Source: Cryptomeria japonica
Taxonomy: Eukaryota; Streptophyta; Pinopsida; Cupressales; Cupressaceae
Length of the DNA stretch: 64,000 nucleotides
Reading direction: 5' to 3'
Assembly (NCBI RefSeq): GCF_030272615.1
Contig: NC_081406.1
Span: forward strand, 231,932,396 to 231,996,395
In this document: positions 24,862 through 36,490 of the stretch, in pieces
Layout: each line of letters begins with the position of its first letter
Numbering within the stretch: position 1 is the first letter of the stretch
Made by a program: the position numbers and the translations under genes
The notes under the pieces: generated by a model
The model's database searches: none
Seen by the model: only the letters and a program-made list of their open reading frames with translations
What the model was told of the DNA's origin: nothing

Positions 24862-26775
24862 CACAGATTTGAGATTATATGCATGGGATAGGGGTGAGTC
24901 AGGGCAAATAGAAGGAACTTAAATAACTTAGACTTCCGAAACTCAAGAGAGGATGGGGAGGAATCCCAAAAGGCTTGTGTGGAACCAAAAGAAAGAGAGA
25001 CAAGGAAGAGAAAAAAAGACTTTGGGAGACACTCTCAAGTATAGCAAATGAAAAAACAAAGAACTAAATATGAGAAAACTTAAACAAGAGAAACAAAACT
25101 GGAAACCCTACCTCTGACAAAGAAGACTAGGTTGCCTCGATGCTCCAACATTGATGTGTGATCAGAATTCACTAAATCTCCACTTGTAAAGATGATTTGT
25201 GTGGTTCTAGTGGAGAGGGATTGTTCTAAGGGTTTAAGAATGCGAAGGCAAAGTGAGAAAATGAGTCCTTCAGGCATCTTTTATAGAAAATTGAATGACA
25301 TCATGGGGATTACCTACTACATTAAAGACTGTCAGTCATTGAGGGCCAAAGGTTGAGAAGGCACAAAAATAGAGGACCCATTGGGAGTTGGGGTATCTAG
25401 ATTACCTATTGCTAGGTGATCCCTAGACCTATGACACTTAATCCCCAAAAAGGAAAGGAATCTGAGGATTGGGGTCAGGGATAATGGTTTCAATTTGAGC
25501 CATTGACCCACAAAGGTCTAATGTTTGAAGAAACAAAGAAAGAAGGAAAACCAAACTGGGGTTGGGGATCAAGGGTGAAGGATTCCCAAGTGAATTGAAG
25601 AACTCACCAACCCCTAAGCTCGAAGCCCAGGAAACAAAGAAACACGAAGACAAGTGAAGAAAAGAAAGAAAAGTCAATTAAAGAGAAAACCACAAGGGCT
25701 TCACTTAGTGAGCCTGGGTTATGTCGCGTGTGTTCATGACATACTAAAGAATCCCCCTATTTTAAAAAAATATTGTCCTAAGCTCTTTTTTTCTCACCCC
25801 CTCCCAATACACAACCCAAATTAAAAACTCCCTTTATTTTCACCAAATAGGCAATATATTGTTTTTTATTATTGGGATATTAAACCCCCCAATATGATGC
25901 ACGTGATAAGATATTGCCTAGCCAATGAAGCCCCGGTGGGGGAAACACCCCAAAAATAAACACAAGAAAAAGAAAAAAAGGGGCCAAGTGGGGTGTGAGA
26001 TGTGAGGCACATCACTCAAACCCTAGAATCTCATACATCATAAGCAACTTTTATTTAGTTCCAAGCTACAAGCCCCAACTCTCAATTGCAGTAAATGTAG
26101 AGCCAAACACTATGAAAATGCAATTGAGTGCACATCCTATTTATGAGCAAATAGCCTCAGAAACATGTTGCAAATATTCCTAGACAACATCACATAGGAT
26201 ATACAATTAGGAACAACTCAACCTGGAGCATGGCAATTATTGCAGTCTTCTAGATGCCTTGACGTCAATGAAAAAATTGACCAACACCTTTGACATTAAT
26301 GATAACCTTTTTTCAATAGAGATTGTTGTATATGAGAAAATCACCATTGAGCTACATGTTGATGAATGGGACTACAAATATTAGACCAAAAGTAGCTAGA
26401 AAAGAGAATGGCTCTACCAAAGAGGCATAAAATGTGTATCTAGACAAGTATGGTGGTTGCAAGGCTACCTTTCCAATACCAAACTCATCTAAAAGAGCCA
26501 TATCTCTATGGGTTAATAAATTGATTGAAAAGATAATTGTTTGAATGCGTCATATACTTTTGTGTTTCCCTCCCACTTCTTTCTTGTTCTCATCCAAAAA
26601 GTAAATATTTCATCCACAAGATGATTCATGAATATCCCTAAGATTCATTCATTGGAAAGTATAAGTACCTTTTCTCCCATTGCTAGAGATACTAGGACAA
26701 GAAATGATTAACTACAAACTTTGTGTCAATCATAATGCATGGGGAGATGCAAAAACTGCATGCAAAGAAAATGTT
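24862..26775. other. Unassigned insertion-like sequence between relics
   Basis: This 1.9-kb stretch interrupts the repeated kinase units. On the minus strand, 25277-25080 and 25677-25438 have short open frames preceded by a CT-rich tract, as in a plant 5' UTR. I recognise no family. Other parts (25750-26775) show no structure I can name. It could be an old retroelement or a captured gene piece. Confidence 0.4.
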
Positions 26776-27498
26776 TGTCTTGGATTATTTCCTCTATCAA
26801 ATGAAAGTTGAATGCCTTGGGAATGGAGGTGATGATCCATCCAATAATTGAGGTGGACATTGAACAACTACATGACTAGGATGACAAGCAAGGAGAGGAT
26901 GGAGAGAAATGCACTAATCACACCTCTTGAACATGCAAAATCCATCTCATTCATCTCCACCCCATCCTTTTGTTAATCTAATAATTTCAAGTACTAGTAG
27001 ACCAACAATTTGGTTGTGGGGATGGAAATAAAGAAGAGTGCATAGAAGGGGACATAGTTGTTGGACATGTTTTCCATGGATGGTGAACATTGATGCTTGC
27101 TATAGAAAAACAAAATGAGGATAAGTAAAATGTAGTTAGGTTTAGGTTTAGATTTAAACAATAACAAATGCCTATGACATTAGGTTTATGTTGAATTTAT
27201 TTAAGGAATAAGATACTATTATATTAGTTTAGGGTTGCAGAACACTCCAAATAGGGTATATGTTTATAGGCTTAGATTAGAGATTATATAGGTAATAGTA
27301 CTATGTTTAATGTCATAATATTGTGTTTATACATTTAAGAGTATACATTTGTTGTTAAAAGATGATATTACACATTTGAGTGTTCTTATACATAATTTTA
27401 GAGAAAAATCAATTATTGATATAAGGAAATTTATTAACCGAGTGTGATACTTGACTATCATGAGTTAGGAATTAAAAAACTATTTCAATATCTTTAAT

Positions 27499-27515
27499 AA
27501 CTATACATGCCATTG
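27499..27515. repeat. Target-site duplication left of the SINE
   Basis: AACTATACATGCCATTG matches 27771-27787 (AACTATACATGTTATTG) at 15 of 17 positions. Confidence 0.9.
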
Positions 27516-27770
27516 AGTCCGCACGATTAGTGAAATTGGCTTGGGCCATGGGTTTGCTCCCCATTGGTCTCGGGTTCGACTTCGAGGGTTGGGTTCGACT
27601 GATGCACGTGGCTTGCGAGGGGCTGCATAAATCCCTAAAGGATTAGTCTTGCCTCAGCTCGCCCCATCCTGTCCCCAGCTTGACAGTAAGTAAGTCTAAG
27701 GTAAGGCGGGTTGGGCACTGGGTTGGGTCGCATGGATACCTCTAGAATTAAATAAATAAATTAAAAAAAA
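27516..27770 (+). mobile_element. tRNA-derived SINE
   Basis: This is a 255-bp, comparatively GC-rich insertion. Its 5' part is tRNA-like, with a good RNA polymerase III B box (GGTTCGACTTC at 27573-27583) and a weaker A-box-like TGGCTTGGGCC upstream. It ends in an A-rich tail and is flanked by a 17-bp target duplication. The paralogous site near 35281-35305 (AACTATAAATGTCACTAG) lacks it, which confirms both ends. It resembles Au-type plant SINEs in general form, but I do not assign a family. Confidence 0.92.
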
Positions 27771-28353
27771 AACTATACATGTTATTGGAACCAAATTTGA
27801 TCATATGAAACCAAAACATTAGATTTACTCAATCCATCAATTAAAAAATAAAAAATCTAGACTTATTCAAAATCACCACATATACTTTGGTGAGATGCGA
27901 ATTTGGGATGCACATCTCCCCAACTATAGAAGTGCATCAATTTTTTATGTGAGATGATAGGTTCACAAAACACATCAGTACGAGACATGGAGATCGGACA
28001 ATATGATAATATTTGTCTAGTTGGCATACCGAAAGAATCCAGACCACACCATTGAATAGTATATCGATTTGTAATTTTAAGTTTTCGTTTGAACATTGAA
28101 CTATTGAATTTTTCGAAATTTGATGTACCGTTTATGTTCTTTGGATACACGAAAGTTGACTATAACCACTACAGATGCACTTCCCCTAATCATCTTCATT
28201 AATAACAACTTTAAAGACAACTATTAATATACTATTGTCAAAAATATATACAACACACAAATACCAATCCTTCCCCCAAACGACGGATCGGGTAGACAGG
28301 CTAATTATGTCTTATCAATACAAGCTTGATTCTTGTACGTCAAAGGAGGCATC

Positions 28354-28655
28354 TCTATTCATGTCACGCAATGTTTAAAAGATTGGAGGTCACGTTGAGC
28401 TCTAGCAATTGAGAACATAGAGGATCTGGAAGCAGTACTTGCAGGAGATAGAAAGAGCACTTGCAGAGATGGAGCGACTGAAGGAGATAAACCATCGCCT
28501 CATGCGAGAAAGGAATGATGCAAGTATAAAGCTTCAAAACTACTTGGAGTTAAGACCGGGGATCGAGACCTCACCCTCTTCATTTGGTAAGGGTTGTGGG
28601 AGAGTGTTTGAATAGAGGATGTACTGTGTATGAATATATGGTCAATGGAAGCTAA
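28354..28655 (+). pseudogene. Relic D: internally deleted U-box kinase fragment
   Basis: It keeps the pre-start GTCACGCAATGTTTA and most of the exon 1 coiled coil (MERLKEINHRLMRERN-like). The start codon has changed (CAATTG for CAATGG). Within the Ser-rich linker it jumps directly into exon 2 (CTTCATTTGGTAAGGGTTGTGGG). All of the glycine loop, intron 1 and the first codons of exon 2 are missing. Homology ends about 70 bases later at AATGGAAGCT. It is not a functional gene. Confidence 0.88.
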
Positions 28656-28659
28656 TTTA

Positions 28660-29190
28660 AGAAATTAAAAGCAATTGGATTGGGATACTTATCTGTTAGA
28701 ATTATGATAAAAAAAAAAACTTAATTTCAGGTAGATTCTACTCTTCTATTATATAAAAATAGGTATTCTCATTGTGCTTTGGGATTTGCATAAACTTGGA
28801 TTTCTTTGTACATCAATCCCACAGTGCATGTACCTAGCATGATGTAAATTTTTGTAATTCAATTTATTGTGATTCTTATTGTTTGATAAAAAAGTCTTAT
28901 GGAAAATGTAGAATCACTAGCATCAATTCCTTTTAGGTAAATTCATTTGAATGATTGATTTTATGATAATGGTGAATAATGAAAAACATTAAATAAACAT
29001 GTAAATGATGTAAATGTTACTTTAGATGCAAATATTAATTTTTTAAAATTCTTCAAGTTAAAATATTCTTGTTGAATGCTCCTTAATGATCTAGAAACTC
29101 AAATGACAAATTAATGCTCAAACGAATGTCTTTAAATATCAAGACATAACAAAACGTCACATACATGTGTTTCAAGTTACTTCCCAATGG
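28660..29190. other. Unassigned AT-rich spacer
   Basis: No gene or named repeat was seen. It lies between relic D and the upstream block of copy B. Confidence 0.5.
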
Positions 29191-29999
29191 CTATGTAAGG
29201 ACAACATGAGAGTTGACAATTTCAAATCCAAGTCAAATATGTGTCTTGTGGCATTGCTATTACGTTGTGGACACATGATTCATGATAAAGAAATCTAGAT
29301 GTTGAGACATTAGTCAAGTGTACAAAGGTCAAGGTTAGTAATGAAATGAACATATGGGAATATGTGCAAATAGGAGTCAAAAAATGTTGAATATATGAAA
29401 ACATGTGAAATCATTTATGATTTCAATAACATCATAGATGCTTCTACATTAAACAAAATTATCATGATAAAATCCAAAAAATATTCCTAATTTCATGATC
29501 CTTACTAGCTAAACTCAAACTCTTAATTAAGCGCTACAACTAAATATTCCTAAACCCTAAACATACAACTACCAATTAAAACAAAACATTGTCTCGTGTT
29601 ATATTCTAATTGGGATTGAATGTTTAGCAACTACATTTTGAAAACTAAAATCAGTGGGGGGATTCACTTTTCACACACAACAATAGAGTGATAGACTGAT
29701 TGTCTATGTATGTTGTTTAATTTCATAATAATGTGTTTATATATTTACAAACATATAGATTTGTTATTCACGATGACATAATGTGTATTTGAGTGTTCTT
29801 CCACATGATTTTAGGAAAAAATGTTCAATTATTTGTACATGCAAATTTGATAGTAGATATGATAATTGGTTATAAGAGTGAAAAGTTTAAAAATGTCATT
29901 TTCAACAACTATACATATTAGTTGTATCAAAAACTGAAACATTAGATAATGTTTCAGCAATTGAATAACAAAAATAAAATAAATTGTTATATTAAAAAT

Positions 30000-30638
30000 T
30001 TTAGACTCATTCACCATCGCCACATATACTTTTGAAAGGCACAAGGTTGAGGTGTACAAACGACTAGGTCTTCTCCACTATTCTACCTGTAACAGTGTAA
30101 GATTTTTTAATGGTGTAACGCGATCTTTGAACGATTACATCGCTCTCCGGGGACCCGCTGCACAACACGCATCTTTTCGTGGCGAAGGGTCAGTCAATGG
30201 AAATAGGAATTTAATAACTGGCCGGTTAATGCAAATTTCTAAGATGAGTGTTAGACTAAAGGAAACATAAATTGGGTCATGTTAGATTCTAATGGACGTA
30301 GAATGGGTATTGAAATTCTTGAAATTCTAGTTTTGGGTTTGGATTGTTTCTGCATTTGCGTAGAAACTACTTATCTCTGAGAATTCACCTTCCACGCTCA
30401 ATAATTGAATGGCGGACCCCGTCTTGTCTCGCTAATTTTTTCTGGTCAATACAGACTTAGAGTTTTCAAAAGTCTAAAAATCGATCTTCTAGATGAAAAG
30501 TAGCTTCGCTGGTAATTGAAAGGCAACTTCTCCGTCAGTTCAAATCTGGATTTTTCTAAGTGAAAGGCAGCTTCTCTGTTAGTTCGGGTCACGCAATATT
30601 TAGAACAGTGGAGGTCACGTTGTGCTCCAAGTCCAACA
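30000..30638 (+). promoter_or_regulatory. Conserved upstream block of the kinase copies (promoter or lost exon)
   Basis: About 640 bp before the copy B start is well conserved at 24225-24841 and 37205-37948, and in decayed form at 35735-36095. It includes the blocks GGTCTTCTCC, ATTACATCGCTCTC and AAATTCTTGAAATTCTAG, and just before the ATG GTCACGCAATATTTA. In the copy C version a 92-codon frame is open (37478-37756), but in the others it is not, so coding status is uncertain. It could be promoter and 5' UTR, or a decayed upstream exon. Confidence 0.6.
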
Positions 30639-32726
30639 ATGGAAGGAATGGAGGATCTGGAAGGAATACTTGCAGAGATCGAAACAGCAGTTGCAGAGAT
30701 GGAGCGGCTGAAGGAGACAAACCATCGCCTTATGCGAGAAAGAGATGATGCAATTATAAAGCTTCAAGATTACATGGAGTCGAGACCACGGATCGAAACC
30801 CCGCCCTCTTCTTCGGCTAATCTTCTATACAGAAAATATTCTCTCAACGATATCAAATCTGCCACTGGCGATTTTTCAGAGCATTTGAAAGTTGGGAAAG
30901 GAGATTACGGCGTGGTATACAAAGGTGAAATTGAGGAGATTGCGGTTGCAGTGAAGATTAGGAGAGAGGATGGCTTCACTCTAGATCAGCAAATATTTCA
31001 TCAGCAGGTAATACACCCACCAAATTACTTTACCATTACTATACTTTTTCCTTATTGTATAGAAAAAAAATGGAGACAGAGTGACAACCAGTAGCCACAG
31101 AGGGTCACTAGTTGTGAGCAGGGCCTAAATTTGATAGTTATTTAAGGCGTCTGCTTAGTTTATTTCCGTTTACATAGTGTTCATTTTTTTTTTTAGCAAT
31201 AGTTTGTAGAGCTGGTAGTCTCTGGATATTAAAATTTGTTAATTTTTTTAAATGGTCTTTTATTTTGGAGACAAATGGAAGGTAAATAAAGAGGAGAGAA
31301 AAATATGATGAAGCCACGTGTCATTTTTTTCTAATAAGCAGTTGTTGCTTTTTTTCAAAACTTATTTTCAAATTGCTTTGCTAAAATAAGGAAAGATTTC
31401 AATTTTTTTTTCTCTAATTAAAATTTTACATAGAAGACTCCATAATTTAAGCAGAAATTGTGTATAAACAGCTGCATGAGAACATGGGTTAGTGATTTTT
31501 GTTATAAATTATTGTTAAACTTTTGAAAGAGTGAATTATACAAGGGAGAAATTTTGAACATATCAAAATCAGAAACATAATTCTTCTTAAAAGTTGTGTT
31601 CTGTTTTTTCTTAAGTTCTTATCTTAGGCATTTGTTACTTTGGCAGATGGATGTGTTAAGGGATGTTAGAAATCTTCATTTGGTAAGGGTTGTGGGAGAG
31701 TGTTTGGAAAGAGGATGTATTGTGTATGAATATATGGTCAATGGAAGCTTGGCAGATCGCCTATCTTGCAAAAATGGAACTTCACCGCTTGTCTGGCATG
31801 TCAGAGTACGCATTGCAAGTGAAGTTTGCTCAGCATTACACTTCCTTCATAGTTTAAAGCCAAATGGAATTCTTCACTGCAGTTTGAAGCCCGAAAACAT
31901 TTTTCTAGATGAATTTAATACAGGTAAGATCAGCGACGTGGGCATGGCAAGGCTTCTACCTGAAGATTTACTCATAAAAGGCAATATAGCATATCTGGAT
32001 CCAGACTATCTTAGAACTGGTGAATTCACAGACAAATCAGATGTTTATAGCTTGGGGATCATTATTCTTCAACTTCTCACAGGCCAACAGGCACTTGGAT
32101 TGGTGAGAAAGGTTTCACAATCACTAGAAACTGGACACTTGGATGAGTTGCTAGATCCTTTAGCTGGGGAATGGCCCTTTGATCAGGCTTTACAATTAGC
32201 ATATCTTGCCCTTGATTGCACAGCAGCCAGTCGACAAGATAGGCCTAATCTTCATCCCACTCTCACTAATACTCTTGATGAACTTCATGCTACTGCCTCT
32301 GCAATTGTTCAGCCTGCCTCAACAGTTGTCCAGCCTGCCTCAATAGTTGTTCAGCCTGCTTCAATAGTTGTCCAGCCTGCTTCAATAGTTGTCCAGCATG
32401 GACAACAAAGACAAGTTCCCAGCCTCTATACATGTCCAATCTCTCATGTAAGTATCTTTTGTATATCCTTACAAATTTAACAAAAACATTTCCTTTTAGT
32501 AATGAACTGGCATAATTTGTAGGAGCTTATGGATGATCCTCACTTTGCTGCGGATGGTTTTACCTATGAATTGGAGGCAATCAAGGAATGGATTGTTTCT
32601 GGTCATGACACCTCACCAATGACAAACTGCAGACTAGATCACCCCAATCTCCTCCCAAACCGTTCTCTTAAATCCGCCATTCAAGAGTGGAAAGAAGCCA
32701 ATTGTAATCCAGGCTCGACATCATAG
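30639..32726 (+). CDS. Copy B: U-box protein with kinase-like domain lacking the catalytic Asp
   Basis: Exons 30639-31007, 31647-32447 and 32523-32726 give a 457-residue protein with no stop or frameshift. Introns of 639 and 75 bp are GT-AG and phase 0, at the same places as in copy A. Coiled coil at about 5-45; glycine loop GKGDYGVV; ATP-binding Lys at about 106 (VAVKIRR). The catalytic loop reads HCSLKPEN, with Ser at about 202 (AGT, 31881-31883) where copy A has Asp. DVG is kept. The linker before the U-box carries a 7-residue repeat (VVQPASI, about four copies). The U-box (about 386-455) is complete: CPISHELMDDPHFAADGFTY, then TSPMTNCRLDHPNLLPN. It is likely a pseudokinase with a potentially working E3 ligase domain; expression is unknown. 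Confidence 0.86.
32307..32398 (+). repeat. 21-bp coding minisatellite in copy B
   Basis: Four full units and one partial unit of a GTYCAGCCTGCYTCAAYAGTT-like block keep the frame and encode VQPASTV or VQPASIV heptads between kinase and U-box. Copy C has about two degenerate units. Copy A has none. Confidence 0.93.
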
Positions 32727-33716
32727 TCTTTTGAGCATATTTTAAAGGAATATGATGCATATAAATTATTTTATATTGATATGCAGCATACAAAAATTAG
32801 ATGTAATAATTATAATTGATTTGCATTTATGTTTACATTTTTTTTTTCAATAAGTTGTCTATAAAATCATGTTTAATTTTTTATTTTATTTTATTTTATT
32901 TAAATGTATTTTATAAAAAAAAAACCAAAAGAATAATATTAAATTTAAATTTTTTTCCATAATATCAATGGAATGATTCTATAGTCATCATCACATAAAT
33001 AAAATAAATTTTTATTATAAGTAATTTGATTTGTTTGAAATTTGACAATATTACATGTCTTATAAAAAACGTCTAGTCAAATTGATCCTGGTTTAATCTT
33101 TATTTATTTAGTGGATCTATTCATAAAATTAGCATACTTATGTCATTATTTTCTTAAATATGATTAGTTATTAGAATGATTATTAGAAAAGCATAGAGGC
33201 AAGACCATTTTCTTTTTCATGATTACTCATTTTTTTTTCATGAAAAGCATAGAATCTAAGTAATTATTTCTCACACTTATATAAATTCAAATTGAATGGT
33301 CATCGATTTATGTTTTTTGATGTGTGCAAATTCAAGGTGTGTTTTGGATTAACTCCTCTATCAAATGAAAGTTGAATGCCTTGGGAGTGGAGGTGAAGAC
33401 CCATCCAAAGTGTCAACTGATCAATTCGTAATTGAGGTGGACATTGAGTAACTACATGACTAGGATGACGAGCAAGGAGAGGATGGAGGCAAATGCACTT
33501 ATTACACCTCTTGAACATGCAAACTCCATCTCATTCCTCTTCACTCCATCCTTTTGTTAATCTAATAATTTCAAGTACTAGTGGCACCAACAACTTTGTT
33601 GTGGGGAGAGAATTAAAGAATAGTGGATAGGGGAGACATAGTTGTTGGGCATGTTGGGCATGTTCTCCATGGATGGTGAACATATAAGCCTACTATTGAA
33701 AAACAAAACTAGGGAA

Positions 33717-33721
33717 AGTAC
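33717..33721. repeat. Target-site duplication left of the solo LTR
   Basis: AGTAC is identical to 34906-34910. The paralogous empty site is near 27125 (ATAAGTAAAATGTAG). Confidence 0.93.
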
Positions 33722-34905
33722 TGTTACTATTTATTATAGTTGCCATTATTTTTATATCCAAAGTCATTCTATATGCTCTAGTCGGTTACCTCTACCGAAA
33801 CATTCAGTCGGTATGCACAGAACAATCAGTTAAAGAAGAAAGTATTCACAGAGCCTAGTATACACTGAGCTGTCTACCGAGTAACATTCCATGTCTACCG
33901 AGCAGCAATAATGATACACTGAGTGAAACATTTTACCAGATTCATTGAACCTAGACACACATCTGGAAACGTGTTACAAGATCGAGGAACAAAGAACCGT
34001 TATCACATTGGAAATCGCACTTAAGGATTGTGTATGATTTTGAGGTCATCTAACCAATGAAATATTTTGTATGGTTATTTATTCGATAAATCATGTTTGT
34101 AAGATCGAAGAAATGAATCAGATCACCGACATAAGAGATCTATTTATACAGCATGGATTGAGATCAGATAACATATAGTGATAGAGAGAGAGAGATATAG
34201 AGGTGTATGAAGCAAGACATGTGTGATACATAAGAAAGCACTGAGTGTTATGACTGTTACAGAGACACAGAGGTCACCGAGAAGGATTTTAGAGAACAGT
34301 CAAAGAACAGAGTAAACAGAAGGGTTTACCGAGTTATTCTATGGGTTACCGAGGTATGCTATAAGCAAGGTAATCTCACTTTGAGCACATAGAGTCTGCT
34401 ATAACATTTCAGATGTAAAGTTGTAGATATTTGTAATGATTTATTGTAATATTTTGAAGTTGTAAGAGAAACCTTTAACAGGGTAAAAGGCTCTAACAAA
34501 GTCTATAAATTGTAAAGCCTTTAACTAGGTGTAGCATTTAAAATAAGTGTTGTAAAATCCTTTAGCAAGGTAGATCTAAAGATCTTAATACTCCTAACAG
34601 GGTAAGCTATCAGAAATAGCTGAACATGTAGCTCTAATCGAGCACTCTTTATTATTGTAGTAGTGAAGTTGTGGGTGCCATCCCCACCGCAGTTTTTCTC
34701 TCTAACCAAGAGTTTCTGCGTAACCAAAATATATGAGTTATGGACTGAATCATGTATGATTGTTATTTATTTGTTTTAGCTTTATGTTATGTTACAACAG
34801 TTTTTGGTTTATGCATAACAATAAAGATATTGTTGTTAAAAGGTTTTGGAGTACTAATTCACCCCTCCCCTCTCAGTACATTAGCTTTCCATATTGGGCC
34901 TAACA
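33722..34905 (+). mobile_element. Solo LTR, Copia type, 1184 bp
   Basis: It starts TGTTACTATT and ends GGGCCTAACA, flanked by a perfect 5-bp duplication AGTAC, with no internal region. A TATTTATA box lies near 34141. The downstream ATCCCCACCGCAGTTTTTCT resembles the R/U5 motif of the Copia-1 and Copia-3 LTRs. The intact target duplication implies excision of the internal part by LTR-LTR recombination. It interrupts the sequence shared with 27100-27140 and so is younger than the block duplication. Confidence 0.94.
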
Positions 34906-35639
34906 AGTACAATGTGGTTAGGTTTAGCTTTAGATTTAAACAATAACAAATACTAATGATATTAGGTTTAAGTTTAATTTGTTTAAGAAATAAGATACTA
35001 TTATATTCGTTTAGGGTTGCATAACATTCAAAAAGGGTATATGTTTAACATGCTTAGGTTAGAGATTATATAGGTAATTGTATTATGTTTAATTTCATAA
35101 TATTGTGTTTATACATTTAAAATTATAGATTTGTTATTAAAGATGGTTTTATGTATTTGAGTGTTCTTATACATAATTTTAGAGATAAAAAATCAATTAT
35201 TGATACAATGAACTCCATTGATGGGTGTGATACTTAACTATCATGAATTAAGGATTTAAAAAAGCCATTTCAACATCTTTTATAACTATAAATGTCACTA
35301 GAATAAAAATTGATTATGTAAAATTAAGAAATTATATTTACTCAATCCAATAATTCAAAAGAAAAACCTTAAAAATATTTAGACTTGTTCAAAATCACCA
35401 CATATACTTTTGTGAGACACGAATTTGGGATGCACACCTCCCCAACTCTAGAAGTGCATAAGATTTTTTTATGTGAATTGATAAGTTCACATAACATCAG
35501 TACGAGACATGGAGATCTAGTAGTATGATAATATATTTATCTAGTTGACATAAAGAAAGAATCCAAACCACTCCATTGAACTCTATGTCAGTTTGTAATT
35601 CATGATACTAAAAATTTATGGAGCAGGATTCTTAGGCAC

Positions 35640-36490
35640 AACAATACAATAATATTTCTCTAGTGGACTTACACAAAGAATTCATACTACATTGATCTAT
35701 ACATACATTTGTAATTTATGTATTGCAATGTGTGAACAATTACCTCGCTCTCGGTAGAACCGTGCCACATAGTACACACATTTTTTATTTATTTATTGAT
35801 CAAAGATGAAAATAATAGAAATTTAAAAAAAATAAAAAAATAGTAGTCCAAAAAGGACCGCAGAAAAACCTTTTTGGCATCAATGATGGTGAAATAAATA
35901 TTTTGATTTTTGGGAAAGACCAAGCAATGGAATGAATTAATGGTCAACTAGTAGAATTTTCAAGATGAATGTCAGACTAAAGGAAACATAAATTGTGTTG
36001 TGTTAATGGGCATTGAAATTTTAGGTTTTGGTTTAAACATTAGACCATTGGAATTGGAATTTCTTAGAATTGAAATCGGTGCAGGAGTCTTCACTTTTTA
36101 AGTTTGATGATATAGGGAAGAAGACTTATTAGTTAGCATTCTAAGGGTAGGTCTCTATGTAGTTGTTTGATTTATTTTGGCTAGCAGGTGTTGTTCAACT
36201 TTTTGAACAGTAATTTGTGGAGTTGATATCTTGATGAATATAAAAATTGCTATTGTTTTTAAAAAGTCCTCTCAAATGAGATTTTTAATAATATTTTCTT
36301 CAAATAATATTTGGAGGAAAAATTAAAGGCAAATAAAAAAGAAAGAAAAAAATGGTAAAACCATGTATCATTTTTTTCAATAAGTAGTTGCTTCTTATTT
36401 TAGCCCTCCTTTTTCCTATAGCATATTTTCAATTATTAAGCTAAAAAAAGACTTACGTAGGCACATGAAAACACTGGGTAACTTTGTGCT
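35640..36490 (+). pseudogene. Relic F: decayed kinase unit lacking exons
   Basis: 35735-36095 is a diverged copy of the upstream block (AATTACCTCGCTCTC, TGTCAGACTAAAGGAAACATAA). 36140-36480 resembles intron 1 of copies B and C (AATTTGTGGAGTTGATATC versus AATTTGTAGAGCTGGTGGTC). Exon 1 between them is gone, and no exon 2 or 3 follows. It is a non-coding relic of an older kinase unit. Confidence 0.7.

Larger units (their letters stand above)
26780..33335 (+). repeat. Tandem segmental duplication, first block (relic D plus copy B)
   Basis: The left part (26780-28090) is similar to 33345-35610. The right part (about 29700-33335, with copy B) is similar to about 36840-40605, with copy C. The order is conserved, so the two blocks are a head-to-tail duplication. 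They differ by indels and by younger insertions: a SINE here, and a solo LTR and a MITE in the second block. Confidence 0.85.

Noticed and set aside
27516-27770. Possible tRNA gene (B box GGTTCGACTTC)
   Set aside because: No cloverleaf with paired acceptor stem is evident. The A-rich tail, target duplication and empty sister site show it is a SINE.
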